In this document: piece by piece, positions 53,723-63,081 of the stretch
How the letters are laid out: each line of letters opens with the position of its first letter
Numbering within the stretch: position 1 is the first letter of the stretch
Source of the DNA: Granulosicoccus antarcticus IMCC3135
GTDB taxonomy: Bacteria > Pseudomonadota > Gammaproteobacteria > Granulosicoccales > Granulosicoccaceae
Reading direction: 5' to 3'
Assembly (NCBI RefSeq): GCF_002215215.1
Contig: NZ_CP018632.1
Span: forward strand, 7,560,501-7,624,500
DNA: 64,000 bases
Notes under the pieces: model-generated
Told to the model about the DNA's origin: nothing
Database searches by the model: none
What the model saw: the letters and a program-made list of their open reading frames with translations, nothing else
Position numbers and translations under genes: made by a program

Positions 53723-55192
53723 TTGAACACTCTCACCCCATTCGATCGCCGTCGGCGCCAATTATTACAAGGCGGAACGGGCGGCCTGCTTAGCTGGTGC
53801 CTGCCGCAATCGGTACTGGCTGACAGCGCCGATGAGTTACACACCCTGGTTGCCAAGCAGGCACGCAAGCTGGCAGGCGAGCAACAGGTCAAGTTGCGGA
53901 TGCTGATACCGGCCGGCAGCGGTGAGAACCTCATTCCGGTCATTGCAGCCTTTCGAAAAGCCAGCGGGATTGAAGTGGAGATCATTGAGTCGCCGGTAGA
54001 CGACATCAATACACAGCTCACTCTGGACAGCATGAGTGGCGATGGCACTTACGATCTGGCCCTGCCAGCCACCTTCGGACTGCCGGATCTGGCCTCATCA
54101 GGCGCCATCCTGCCGCTTGATGACTTTGCCGCGCGCTACGAGCCAGCTGACTTTCGCAAGGATGTATTGTTCAGCACCGGCGACAGCTTTGATGGTGAAC
54201 TATATGGCTTTCAGGCCGATGGCGACGCCTACCTGATGTTCTACCACAAGGGCTTGCTGAACGACCCGGACGAGCAGAAGCGTTACGAGGACCAGTTTGG
54301 CGAAGCACTCGCCATTCCCGACACTTGGGAGACACTGGACCAGCAAATGGCCTGGTTTCATCGACCCGACAAGGGTCTGTATGGCGGTGTGTTATTCCGA
54401 AATCCGGGCTATCTGGCCTGGGAATGGTGGGTTCGATTCCATGCCAAGGGTTACTGGCCGCTATCAGCGACACTTGAGCCACAGATCGATTGCGATGCCG
54501 GCGTCGAAGCGCTGGAAGCGATGATCCGGGCAACCAGTCATCAGGTGCCCGAATCCCGCTCGCTCGGACTGGTCGACAACTGGAAACGATTCAGTCGTGG
54601 CGATGTGTATTGCAACATCGGCTGGGGCGGTTCGCAGAAGTATTTCAACAGTAGCAAGTCTGCCATGCAAGGTCGACTGGAGTACGGCCCGACGCCCGGA
54701 GGCCTGGTTGACGATGAACTGCTGCTAACCCCTTATTTCAACTGGGGCTGGAATTATGTGGTGACCGCCAACAGCCAGCAGGCAGAACTGGCCTACCTGT
54801 TTGCGCTGTACGCCTCCTCACCGCATATGTCGACGCTGGCGGTACGCCAGGTTGGCGGCTTCTTCGATCCCATTCGACCGACGCACTACGATGATGAGGA
54901 GATTCAGAAAGCATATTCGAAGCCTTTTCTCGACGTACACAGACAAAGTCTGGAATCGGCCATACCGGACTTGTATTTGGCGAATCAGGGGCAGTATTAC
55001 CAGACCCTGGGCAACTGGCTGGATCGTGCCATGGCCGGACAGGTAGAGCCTGCAGAAGCGCTGGCTAATGTTTCACAGCATTGGCAGCTTATTAACCGGC
55101 AATCAGACATGGAACTGCAGCGTGAACGCTGGCTGGAATTGCGTGAAAAGTACCCGGAGAACGTACGACGACGTTTACGTGACCTGAGTTAG
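53723..55192 (+). CDS. extracellular solute-binding protein (polyamine/family 1 type)
   Basis: 489 residues from a TTG at 53723, with GGAG ~10 bases upstream; a longer frame opens at 53567 inside the kinase gene and is not used. A Tat-like signal is visible (FDRRRRQLLQGGTGG ... VLA). The mature protein reads RMLIPAGSGENLIPVIAAF, VEIIESPVDDINTQ and LALPATFGLPDLA, typical of family 1 (sugar/polyamine) binding proteins. It may deliver ligand to an ABC importer elsewhere or to the nearby kinase. Ligand unproven; neighbouring arginase/ornithine genes suggest a nitrogen compound, by inference only. Confidence 0.78.
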   Translation: MNTLTPFDRRRRQLLQGGTGGLLSWCLPQSVLADSADELHTLVAKQARKLAGEQQVKLRMLIPAGSGENLIPVIAAFRKASGIEVEIIESPVDDINTQLTLDSMSGDGTYDLALPATFGLPDLASSGAILPLDDFAARYEPADFRKDVLFSTGDSFDGELYGFQADGDAYLMFYHKGLLNDPDEQKRYEDQFGEALAIPDTWETLDQQMAWFHRPDKGLYGGVLFRNPGYLAWEWWVRFHAKGYWPLSATLEPQIDCDAGVEALEAMIRATSHQVPESRSLGLVDNWKRFSRGDVYCNIGWGGSQKYFNSSKSAMQGRLEYGPTPGGLVDDELLLTPYFNWGWNYVVTANSQQAELAYLFALYASSPHMSTLAVRQVGGFFDPIRPTHYDDEEIQKAYSKPFLDVHRQSLESAIPDLYLANQGQYYQTLGNWLDRAMAGQVEPAEALANVSQHWQLINRQSDMELQRERWLELREKYPENVRRRLRDLS

Positions 55193-55258
55193 CCCGCCAC
55201 CGCGCTTGATCATGTAGCGCGCTCATTCGTCCAGGCCTTGTAAATACTGGTCGTTTTC

Positions 55259-55293
55259 TACCAGATTGGAAGAATAAGCTTTCCAATCTGGTA
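55259..55293 (+). terminator. perfect hairpin before the arginase gene
   Basis: TACCAGATTGGAA and TTCCAATCTGGTA form a 13-bp perfect stem with a 9-base loop, 67 bases past the binding-protein stop and 91 bases before arginase. It could be a terminator or a leader structure; no T-run follows. Confidence 0.5.
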
Positions 55294-55383
55294 AATCTAT
55301 TGCTCAATCTGTTCGTTAGTGCGATTTACTCTGCCATTGCTGCGCCTCAAAATGAGTCGTTCAATGAATTGGAGTAAACGACA

Positions 55384-56328
55384 GTGCCCGCAACAAAACA
55401 CACACATATCTCGCTGCTTGGAGTGCCGGTAGAAGAAGGCGCCGGGCGTCGAGGCTGCACCATGGGCCCTGCCTCTTTTCGTACCGCTGGCATTATTGAA
55501 GAGTTGCAGGAACTGGGTATAGAGGTGAATGATCTGGGTGATCTCACCCCAGAAAAAGCCACCGATGCCAAGAGCTCTCACAGCCACCTGAAAAATCTGC
55601 CAGAGGTCGCTGGCTGGACCCGCAGCCTCTATCAGCGTGCCTACGAGCTGGCGAACGAGAATACCGTTCCCGTCTATCTGGGCGGGGACCACAGCCTGTC
55701 TCTGGGTTCGGTTGCCGGCACGGCAAAAGCTGCACAAGAGGCTGGTCGACCGCTCTTCGTACTCTGGCTTGACGCACATGCCGACTTCAACACCTTTGCC
55801 ACCACCGAGAGTGGCAATCTGCACGGCACGCCGCTGGCGTTCGCCTGTGGTCAGCCTGGCTTTGAATCCCTGCTGGGCGAGTCGCTGAGCACCTGCGTCG
55901 ATCCGCGCAATGTCTGCATCTTCGGCCTGCGTTCGGTGGACAAGCGCGAACGGGAACTGGTGGTCAGCCAGGGCGTTGAGGTGTGTGACATGCGCGCCAT
56001 TGATGAGAACGGCGTGAGCACACTGATAAGCGCCTTCCTCAAACGCGTCGAGGCGGCTAATGGCTTGCTGCATGTCAGCCTTGATGTGGATTTTATCGAG
56101 CCTGAGATTGCACCTGCGGTCGGCACCACAGTGCCCGGTGGAGCGACTTTTCGCGAAGCCCATCTGGTGATGGAAATGCTGCACGACAGTGGTTTGCTCA
56201 GCTCTCTGGATCTGGTCGAACTCAACCCTTTTCTTGATGATCGTGGCCGCACGGCGCGATTAATGGTCGATCTGACCGCGAGTCTGTTCGGACGTCGCGT
56301 CATGGACCGCAAAACCTGGAGTTTCTGA
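55384..56328 (+). CDS. rocF: arginase (ureohydrolase)
   Basis: 314 residues from a GTG start with GGAG ~10 bases upstream. Metal ligands appear in GGDHSLSLG, DAHADFNTF and SLDVDFIEP. The N-terminus LLGVPVEEGAGRRGCTMGP is typical of arginases. It splits arginine to ornithine and urea in the cytoplasm with two Mn ions. The next gene starts 2 bases after its stop and converts ornithine to proline, so the pair is an arginine catabolic route. Confidence 0.93.
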   Translation: MPATKHTHISLLGVPVEEGAGRRGCTMGPASFRTAGIIEELQELGIEVNDLGDLTPEKATDAKSSHSHLKNLPEVAGWTRSLYQRAYELANENTVPVYLGGDHSLSLGSVAGTAKAAQEAGRPLFVLWLDAHADFNTFATTESGNLHGTPLAFACGQPGFESLLGESLSTCVDPRNVCIFGLRSVDKRERELVVSQGVEVCDMRAIDENGVSTLISAFLKRVEAANGLLHVSLDVDFIEPEIAPAVGTTVPGGATFREAHLVMEMLHDSGLLSSLDLVELNPFLDDRGRTARLMVDLTASLFGRRVMDRKTWSF

Positions 56329-56330
56329 GC

Positions 56331-57377
56331 ATGTCACCTACACCTTCCGCACTCGCCTTCGTCCCGTTTGTCAGCGTCGACAACATGATGAAGATCGTCC
56401 ACAGCATTGGTCTGAACGAAGTACTCAAAGAAATGGTCGGTTATATCGAGCATGACTTTCGTCGCTGGGAACTGTTCGACAAGACACCGCGTGTCGCCTC
56501 GCATTCCAAGGAAGGCGTGATTGAACTGATGCCGACCAGCGATGGTGAGGTCTATGGCTTCAAATACGTGAACGGTCATCCCAAGAACATGAGCGAAGGC
56601 TTTCAGACCGTCACCGCTTTCGGCGTACTGGCCAGAGTGGATAACGGCTATCCCGTGCTGTTTTCGGAAATGACGATTCTCACCGCTTTGCGCACCGCTG
56701 CTACATCGGCAATGGCCGCCAAATACCTTGCGCCCAAAGGCGCACGTACCATGGCCATGATCGGTAACGGTGCCCAGTGCGAATTTCAGGCACTGGCCTT
56801 CCAGGCGGTACTGGGTATCGACACCGTCCAGATTTATGACATCGATCCACAGGCCACTGAGAAAGCGGCACGCAATCTTGCCGACTCAGGCTTGAAGGTC
56901 ATCAAATGCAGCACACCGCATGAAGCGATTGAAGGTGCCGAGATAATCACCACCTGCACTGCGGACAAACAGTACGCCACTATCCTGACCGATAATATGG
57001 TCGGCCCGGGTGTGCATATCAACGCCATCGGTGGAGATTGCCCCGGCAAAACCGAACTGCATCGCGACATACTGCTGCGCTCTGACATCTTCGTTGAATA
57101 CCCGGAACAGACTCGCATCGAAGGTGAAATACAGCAACTCGCCGACGATCATCAGGTAACCGAATTGTGGGAAGTTGTCAGCGGTACTGCAAAAGGCCGT
57201 AGCAGCGAAGGACAGATCACCCTGTTCGACAGCGTCGGCTTTGCCATTGAAGACTTCTCGGCCTTGCGCTATGTGCGTGACCAGTTGAGCCGGACCGGTT
57301 TTTTCACCGAGCTTGATATGGTGGCCGATCCTGATGACCCACGTGATTTGCACGGCATGTTGCGACGGGCGCAGTAA
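56331..57377 (+). CDS. ornithine cyclodeaminase
   Basis: 348 residues. The Rossmann NAD site is AMIGNGAQCEFQAL; ornithine-site elements include RVASHSKEGVIELMPTSDG and KYVNGHPKN. Length and the long variant with FVSVDNMMKIVHSIGLNEVL match ornithine cyclodeaminases that release ammonia and form proline. Cytoplasmic. Directly behind arginase with a 2-base gap. mu-crystallin-like ketimine reductase activity is a less likely alternative. Confidence 0.92.
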   Translation: MSPTPSALAFVPFVSVDNMMKIVHSIGLNEVLKEMVGYIEHDFRRWELFDKTPRVASHSKEGVIELMPTSDGEVYGFKYVNGHPKNMSEGFQTVTAFGVLARVDNGYPVLFSEMTILTALRTAATSAMAAKYLAPKGARTMAMIGNGAQCEFQALAFQAVLGIDTVQIYDIDPQATEKAARNLADSGLKVIKCSTPHEAIEGAEIITTCTADKQYATILTDNMVGPGVHINAIGGDCPGKTELHRDILLRSDIFVEYPEQTRIEGEIQQLADDHQVTELWEVVSGTAKGRSSEGQITLFDSVGFAIEDFSALRYVRDQLSRTGFFTELDMVADPDDPRDLHGMLRRAQ

Positions 57378-57386
57378 TTAGTGGTC

Positions 57387-57414
57387 GCCGAATCTGTACC
57401 CGCAGATTCGGCGT
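57387..57414 (+). terminator. hairpin after ornithine cyclodeaminase gene
   Basis: CGCCGAATCTG / CAGATTCGGCG, an 11-bp perfect stem with a 6-base loop, starting 9 bases after the stop. Not followed by a T-run. Confidence 0.6.
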
Positions 57415-57762
57415 TCAAAGTATCAGGGCCAAGTGGCAGTGCCGTCCGGAAGGGGCGCTCGCAGAATTGCTTGGAAGATCCGCCGATCGAATGGTCAGCA
57501 ACAACGCGGAATTTGCAATTGCTCGACAGGCAGCATTGGGCACAATCCAGACGATCTATCATAAATTCCCGTTGATTGACGTTTCGAGCATCATTGATAG
57601 TCCCTCGGCCATTAGCTGCCCTTCCACACCGTGATGCGACTATCAAATTCTGTTACACACTACCTTCTCGCTCTACAACTAGAATTCGAGCTATTCCAAC
57701 TGGATGTGCTACATGCTCATCGCCGGCTTCAGCATGGAAAATATCACCTACCCGAAGACGAC
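57415..57762. other. intergenic DNA left of the ISAzo13-like element
   Basis: About 350 bp with no gene I would call. A 43-codon plus-strand frame from an ATG at 57634 (ending HLPEDD) stops exactly at the element border; removing the element would also give a stop (TAG), so the insertion did not truncate it. It lacks a ribosome site. Confidence 0.5.
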
Positions 57763-57791
57763 TAAGGGTCTGTGCAAATATTAATATTCAA
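57763..57791 (+). repeat. left inverted repeat of the ISAzo13-like element
   Basis: TAAGGGTCTGTGCA followed by a TATTCAA-type end; matches 59069-59097 in reverse complement with a handful of mismatches. Confidence 0.85.
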
Positions 57792-57820
57792 ATTATAAGA
57801 ATATCTGCTACGCTCAGCAC

Positions 57821-59053
57821 ATGAGCAGAGAAGAATTGTCGCGCAAGCGTCTCGTAGATAAAATTGGTTTGAAATATTCGCAAATCCTTCCCTCACTCGA
57901 CGAACGAGGCCGGCGCGAATGGGCTGCCACCGAGGCGATGGCATTGGGTCACGGCGGCATCACGATCGTTCACGAAGCAAGTGCCCTATCGATGCCTACT
58001 ATACGTAGCGGCATCGCCGAGCTGATGGAGCGCAACGGCGGCGCGATTGAGTCTCCGCGTCGAGTTCGTCGTCCGGGTGCCGGACGCCCCTCGAAACTTG
58101 CCGAAGACCCCGAACTGCTCGGTGCTCTGGAGTCGCTTGTGGAGCCGGGCACACGCGGCGATCCACAGTCGCCGCTGCGTTGGACGACCAAGAGCGTGCG
58201 GGTGCTCGCAAACGAGCTTGGCGCGGCAGGGCATTCAGTGAGTTTCCGGAGCGTGTCGACGCTGCTCAAACAGTTGGGCTACTCTTTGCAAGGCAACGCA
58301 AAAACGATCGAAGGAGCTCAGCATCCAGACCGTAACGCGCAATTTCTATATATCGCCAAACAGAGCAAGCGACACATAAAGGCTGCACAGCCTGCGCTGT
58401 CGGTAGACACGAAAAAGAAGGAGCTTGTCGGAGCCTTCAAGAACGGCGGCCAAGAATATCGCCCCAAAGGTGAGCCGGAGAAGGTCAAGACCCACGATTT
58501 CAAGGGTGAGCTTGGCAGGGTGGCTCCGTACGGCGTTTACGACATCGCGGACAACGACGCCTGGGTGAACGTCGGGATCAGTGCGGACACGGCCGAGTTT
58601 GCGGTGCAAAGCATCCGCCGCTGGTGGCAGACATCCGGCAAGGCACGTTACGGATCGGCGCGCGAGATTTTTATCACCGCCGACTGCGGGGGCAGTAACG
58701 GTTACCGCAGCCGGCTCTGGAAGCTTGAACTTCAGGGGCTCAGTGACGAGCTGGGTCGATCAATCAGCGTCAGCCACTTTCCGCCGGGCACGAGCAAATG
58801 GAATCGAATCGAGCACCGACTCTTCAGCTTTATCACCATGAACTGGCGCGGCAAGCCGTTGTACGATTATCGCACGGTAATCGAGCTGATCGGAGCGACG
58901 AAGACAGAACAAGGACTAGAAGTACGCTGTGAGCTTGACACAAACACCTACGAGAAAGGGCGCAAGGTAACGGACGAAGAAATGGAGTCAATCAACCTGC
59001 ACCCCCACAAATTCCATGGCGAGTGGAACTACACGATAAAACCACGGGAATAA
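57821..59053 (+). CDS. ISAzo13-family transposase
   Basis: 410 residues. N-terminal LKYSQILPSLDERGRREWAA, a GRPSKL linker, then LRWTTKSVRVLANELGAAGH and the catalytic domain with LSVDTKKKELVGAFKNGG (first Asp), FITADCGGSNGYRSRLWK (second Asp) and KWNRIEHRLFSFIT (Glu), a DDE set. This family was named after a conserved transposase of Azoarcus and is found widely. Stop and start both lie within 60 bases of the inverted repeats. Looks functional: no frameshift or stop. Confidence 0.92.
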   Translation: MSREELSRKRLVDKIGLKYSQILPSLDERGRREWAATEAMALGHGGITIVHEASALSMPTIRSGIAELMERNGGAIESPRRVRRPGAGRPSKLAEDPELLGALESLVEPGTRGDPQSPLRWTTKSVRVLANELGAAGHSVSFRSVSTLLKQLGYSLQGNAKTIEGAQHPDRNAQFLYIAKQSKRHIKAAQPALSVDTKKKELVGAFKNGGQEYRPKGEPEKVKTHDFKGELGRVAPYGVYDIADNDAWVNVGISADTAEFAVQSIRRWWQTSGKARYGSAREIFITADCGGSNGYRSRLWKLELQGLSDELGRSISVSHFPPGTSKWNRIEHRLFSFITMNWRGKPLYDYRTVIELIGATKTEQGLEVRCELDTNTYEKGRKVTDEEMESINLHPHKFHGEWNYTIKPRE

Positions 59054-59068
59054 TGCAACTCTGTGTAA

Positions 59069-59097
59069 TTGAATAGTTATTTATGCACAGGCCCTTA
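59069..59097 (-). repeat. right inverted repeat of the ISAzo13-like element
   Basis: Reverse complement reads TAAGGGCCTGTGCATAA then ACTATTCAA, pairing with the left repeat. Confidence 0.85.
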
Positions 59098-59163
59098 GCC
59101 GACTTAACGTAGCGAAAGTTACCCACTCTATTTGCCCTCCTGCACCGCCGGCCAATCCCTCTA

Positions 59164-60432
59164 TCAATCGTGAGGATTGACGCTCTCTTCTGGATAAGCT
59201 GTGGACAACTCAGCGCCCTGAAACGGGGTAGGTACAAACAGCGCTTGCTCATCACTGGGAAGTGCTGCGCGCTGACGCATGCGCCAGATGGCGAAGGTAA
59301 CGAATGAGGCATGGCAGCTGGCCAGCCAGATAAAAAAGCCCGGCGGCCCGAAGAAGGAAATGGCCGCACCCGACACGATAGGGCCGATAACCGAACCTGC
59401 CCCCAGGATCAATACCAGGCTACTACTGGCCCCGACCATCTGTTCAGGCTTCAGATAACTGTTGGTATAAGCCAGTGACAGCGTATGGATGGATAACACC
59501 ACTCCGCCCGTCAAGATGATCAGCACAATCGAATAGAGTGAGCCTATGGCGCTGATGCCAGTCGCTGCCAGGCAGGCCGCAACGGCCAGAGCAGCGACGA
59601 TCGCCATGATGATACGTCTATCAAAACGATCGGACAATTTTCCGATAGGCCATTGCAAGACCGCAGCCCCAATCGTCAGCAACGCCATGAACAAAGCAGT
59701 ATCAGGCACCGAGAATCCGGCACTACGCGCGTAGACCGCCCCCATACCGAACACCGTACCGTTGGCCAGCCCGGCGATAAACATGCCGAACACACCCAAT
59801 GGCGAAGCACTGACCAGCTCTTTCATTGAAATGGGGGTGCCCGACTCGATATCAGGCAATGGCGTGGAGCGTAACAACAAGGGCACCACCGCCAATGAGA
59901 TGAGGATAGAGACCAGCATGTACAGCGTGGCCTCTTCACTGCTGGCCAGAGTCAGTAGCATCTGACTGGCCGCCACACCGCCAAAGGAGACCGCCATATA
60001 CAGGGCCAGTATCTGGCCGCGTGTCTCTTCGGGGGCACGATCGTTCAACCAGCTCTCGGCAACCACCAGAATACCGGCGTAACAAAAGCCGGTCACACAG
60101 CGAATAACCCACCAGCTCAGCTCATCGACAAACAGGGCATGCAGCAGTATGGAGACAGAAGCAATGGCTGACATGGCGGCAAACACACGCACATGACCCA
60201 CCAGACGAACCGCACTAGGCGTCCACAGCGAACCTGCCAGCAGGCCGACAAAAAAGCCTGACATGATCAGCCCGATGGAAGCCGGTGCAAACCCTTCAGC
60301 CTCTGCCCGTATACCTAAAAGACTGCCCTGCAAGCCGTTAGCCACCATGAGCAGGCCGATACCGAACAACAGGGTCCACACCGCACGCAGAGTAAACAGC
60401 AGCGTCGGTTCTGAGGGGCGAGAGTTTGGCAT
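59164..60432 (-). CDS. YcaD-like MFS transporter, second paralogue
   Basis: 422 residues from the ATG at 60432 (MPNSRPSEP), by analogy with the paralogue at 45456; a GTG frame opens at 60492, and neither has a clear ribosome site. It shares LLMVANGLQGSLLGIR, GHVRVFAAMSAIASV and GFCYAGILVVAESWLN with the paralogue. Twelve membrane segments, acidic C-terminal tail ending SVNPHD. Substrate unknown. The gene ends about 66 bases from the insertion sequence. Confidence 0.85.
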   Translation of the reverse strand: MPNSRPSEPTLLFTLRAVWTLLFGIGLLMVANGLQGSLLGIRAEAEGFAPASIGLIMSGFFVGLLAGSLWTPSAVRLVGHVRVFAAMSAIASVSILLHALFVDELSWWVIRCVTGFCYAGILVVAESWLNDRAPEETRGQILALYMAVSFGGVAASQMLLTLASSEEATLYMLVSILISLAVVPLLLRSTPLPDIESGTPISMKELVSASPLGVFGMFIAGLANGTVFGMGAVYARSAGFSVPDTALFMALLTIGAAVLQWPIGKLSDRFDRRIIMAIVAALAVAACLAATGISAIGSLYSIVLIILTGGVVLSIHTLSLAYTNSYLKPEQMVGASSSLVLILGAGSVIGPIVSGAAISFFGPPGFFIWLASCHASFVTFAIWRMRQRAALPSDEQALFVPTPFQGAELSTAYPEESVNPHD

Positions 60433-60605
60433 GAGCGGAAGGGTGGGTCGGGAGGTGTTAGGGATCGTGGTCAGCCTGCTTGTGCTGCGCACCGGTGGAG
60501 CCGTCGGTAATTGTACCCAATAGCCTTGATATCAAACATTCTCTGATGGCGACAGGCTAGCGTTCTGATAATCTGAAAAAGCTACGTCAATACAGGATGG
60601 AAATA

Positions 60606-62987
60606 ATGAATAAGTGCCTATTGCTCTTTATTGCGTTACCTCTGGCTAATTCTGTCGCCATTGCGGAACCTGTGGTGACGGGTAATATCATCAGCTGGCC
60701 TGACGATGGATACTATCAGGTACAGAATGCCAGCAACTACCAAAGCATCTGTGAAGCAGGCGCAAACTGCGAAGTTGAAGATGGCGAATATATCGTCATC
60801 AATCACACCACTGGTCAACGTTTTGAAGGCATTCAAGTGCCAAAGCTGCCCGGTAATGAAAAAGGTTTTCAGATAGTTGGCACCACCCTTGTCTTTCCCG
60901 TGGACCAGTGGTTTCAGGTTCAAAACGCATCGACCTACGAATCATTATGCAATGGCCTGAGTGAATGCCAGCTTGAGCCGGGCACTTATAACGTCATCAA
61001 TCACAGTAACGGCACACGTTATGAGGCGGTAGAAGTTGGCGAGCAAACTCCGCCTACCACAGGTACAGCGCCCACCGTGAATGGCAATACCATCAGCTGG
61101 GCTGACGATGGTTGGTACCAGGTACAAGGCACTGAGAATTATCAGTCGGTTTGCGAAGGCGGACGCTCCTGTGAAGTGGCTGATGGCAACTACCGGGTGA
61201 TTAACCTGACCACAGGTGTCCGCTACGAGAACATTGAAGTGGCAGGTGGCGACACACCGCCCATAACGCCGCCTGTAAATCCAGGTGAAGTGCCCGAAGG
61301 CACCTACCCTGCACAGTTGAGCCTTGCCGATGCAAACGCTCAGGTGCCGGATGAGTCGGGCAGCCCGCTACCTGAGGGTGCGATTCTGGTGGGTGATGTC
61401 AATGGCGACGGGCTGGAAGACCTGTCTGTCTTTCTGCCGGGATTGGAGGCATTCAATAACACCGCAGTTATTCTGTTTGCCGATGCGCAAGGCAGCTACC
61501 CTGACCTGCCCCTGGACACCAGCCCCGATGCCGAGCTTGACGTCACGCTGACTCACGGCTTTCTGATTGAAGACGTGGGCATGCCTGTGCTGGGCATGGG
61601 TGATGTCAATAATGACGGCTTTGATGATTTGCGCGTCAGAGGCAGCGGCTTTTTCACATTCGCCCGAACCAGCTTGCTGGCAGGTGCATCCAGCTTCCCG
61701 GCACGTTTGAATACCGACAGCTTGCCAGAGGCGCAAATTCTGGTGCGCCTTCCCAACCTGGGTTCTTTCTCCACCGCAGGCGATATCAATGGTGACGGAA
61801 TAATGGATCTGCTGATTACCGCACCCAGCGAGGTGAGTGGTGGCTTCATCTACGGCAAGACGGACCTGGACTTTGAGGTTGAAGAGGTTTCTGAACTAAG
61901 CGACATCGCAGTATTTCCTGGATGCGGCCCAGCTTATTCCTGCTCCATGAGCCCGATTGGTGATTTTGACAATGACGGCTATGATGATATGTATATCTCC
62001 CGCTTTGGTTCAGGCAACTGCGGATTTGCCAGCTATACAGCCGTTATCTACGGTAGCAGTGAGGGCATAGTCAAACGCAATAGATTCACGGACGCCCCTG
62101 CCAGTGATGTAACACGCATTGTTGGCCAGAACAGCGGCAATTGCTTTCCGGCAGCTGTTGCACGTTTTGTTGCCAGCGGCGATGTGGACGGGGATGGTGC
62201 GATGGATATTATTCTGAGCGGACCCGGCAATACTACTGACATTCACTATCTGATATTTGGTATGACTGACAAACGCCGACCCTATGTGTCAGTGGATGAA
62301 CTTGATGGTCAGCGCGGCGTTGTCATATCAGGAGAGCTGGAGCCGACACTGGCTGACATCAACGATGATGGTTTTGATGATGTAATTCTTGACGTTAACA
62401 ACGCCTACACAGGCTACAGTCGCGATATAACGTCGATTGACAGCCCCGTCGTCCGCCGTCTGCCAACACAGTTCCTCATCAACTTACCGTCCGTTGAATC
62501 AAGCGCTGCTGATCGATATCAGATCAGCATTAATGATGTCTTTGCTGGTGAGTTTGATATAGCACTGGATAGTGCCACGGTAGACGATGCGACTGATGGC
62601 GAAGAAGCTGTGGTGGAAGTGACGGTATTATCGAATAATGACGAAGTGCTGAGTACGACACGCCGCCTGGTGCCTGCCTTCGAGAAGATCGAAAACCTGA
62701 CAGCGGCTTTAATTGCGCCACGACTGGTGGAACTGACGTTTAATGGGACAGTGAGGCCACCCTTTTATCTTACCTACCTTGTTTGGCGTGACGGAGTGCC
62801 GGTGGGGCGTGCTGGTGCGGGGGCTTTTACTTATATAGATAGCGATTTAGAGCTGGGTACTACTTATACTTATTTTGTTACGCCGGATTATTTGATGGAT
62901 AAGTCGTTGGATGCGGAGCAGTTGAAGACGTTTCCGTTGGTTCAGCGGCAGAGTGGGAGCGTTGTTGTTGAAACTGGTGGAGTGTAG
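60606..62987 (+). CDS. large secreted protein: three SWPDDG-type repeats, FG-GAP repeats, FN3-like end
   Basis: 793 residues from the ATG at 60606 (MNKCLLLF), with AGGATGGA upstream; an ATG at 60597 is the alternative. Signal peptide ends VAIA (~20). Repeats of ~55 residues lie at ~24-78, ~89-144 and ~158-212, each with a QVQN-like core, two Cys 6-8 apart and YxVINHxxGxRYE. A Pro/Thr linker follows. Six FG-GAP/VCBS calcium-loop units (VGDVNGDGLEDL, GDVNNDGFDDL, GDINGDGIMDL, GDFDNDGYDDM, GDVDGDGAMDI, ADINDDGFDDV) span ~250-600. A final FN3-like domain (~700-790) resembles those in the GH16 protein. Probably cell-surface or secreted, Ca-binding; role unknown. Confidence 0.85.
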   Translation: MNKCLLLFIALPLANSVAIAEPVVTGNIISWPDDGYYQVQNASNYQSICEAGANCEVEDGEYIVINHTTGQRFEGIQVPKLPGNEKGFQIVGTTLVFPVDQWFQVQNASTYESLCNGLSECQLEPGTYNVINHSNGTRYEAVEVGEQTPPTTGTAPTVNGNTISWADDGWYQVQGTENYQSVCEGGRSCEVADGNYRVINLTTGVRYENIEVAGGDTPPITPPVNPGEVPEGTYPAQLSLADANAQVPDESGSPLPEGAILVGDVNGDGLEDLSVFLPGLEAFNNTAVILFADAQGSYPDLPLDTSPDAELDVTLTHGFLIEDVGMPVLGMGDVNNDGFDDLRVRGSGFFTFARTSLLAGASSFPARLNTDSLPEAQILVRLPNLGSFSTAGDINGDGIMDLLITAPSEVSGGFIYGKTDLDFEVEEVSELSDIAVFPGCGPAYSCSMSPIGDFDNDGYDDMYISRFGSGNCGFASYTAVIYGSSEGIVKRNRFTDAPASDVTRIVGQNSGNCFPAAVARFVASGDVDGDGAMDIILSGPGNTTDIHYLIFGMTDKRRPYVSVDELDGQRGVVISGELEPTLADINDDGFDDVILDVNNAYTGYSRDITSIDSPVVRRLPTQFLINLPSVESSAADRYQISINDVFAGEFDIALDSATVDDATDGEEAVVEVTVLSNNDEVLSTTRRLVPAFEKIENLTAALIAPRLVELTFNGTVRPPFYLTYLVWRDGVPVGRAGAGAFTYIDSDLELGTTYTYFVTPDYLMDKSLDAEQLKTFPLVQRQSGSVVVETGGV

Positions 62988-62996
62988 CTGAAGGGG

Positions 62997-63031
62997 CTGA
63001 TATTGAAATGGCAAGTTGCTTTCAATATCAG
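62997..63031 (+). terminator. hairpin terminator of the secreted-repeat gene
   Basis: CTGATATTGAAA pairs with TTTCAATATCAG (12 bp perfect) across an 11-base loop, followed by ACTCTTT. Begins 10 bases past the stop. Confidence 0.7.
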
Positions 63032-63081
63032 ACTCTTTACTATTGCGTACATACACGAGTCATCCATACTGGGCTTGTAAT

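Larger units (their letters stand above)
57763..59097 (+). mobile_element. ISAzo13-like insertion sequence, apparently intact
   Basis: Bounded by 29-bp inverted repeats beginning TAAGGGTCTGTGCAAAT on the left and TAAGGGCCTGTGCATAA on the right (read inward), with most positions matching. A TA shared at both borders may be a 2-bp target duplication, or C/G may extend the repeat by one. One transposase fills the interior. Single copy in this window. Confidence 0.88.

Noticed and set aside
57634-57765. 43-codon frame ending at the ISAzo13-like border, as a gene cut by the insertion
   Set aside because: Removing the element leaves a stop at the same place, and there is no ribosome site or recognisable family.
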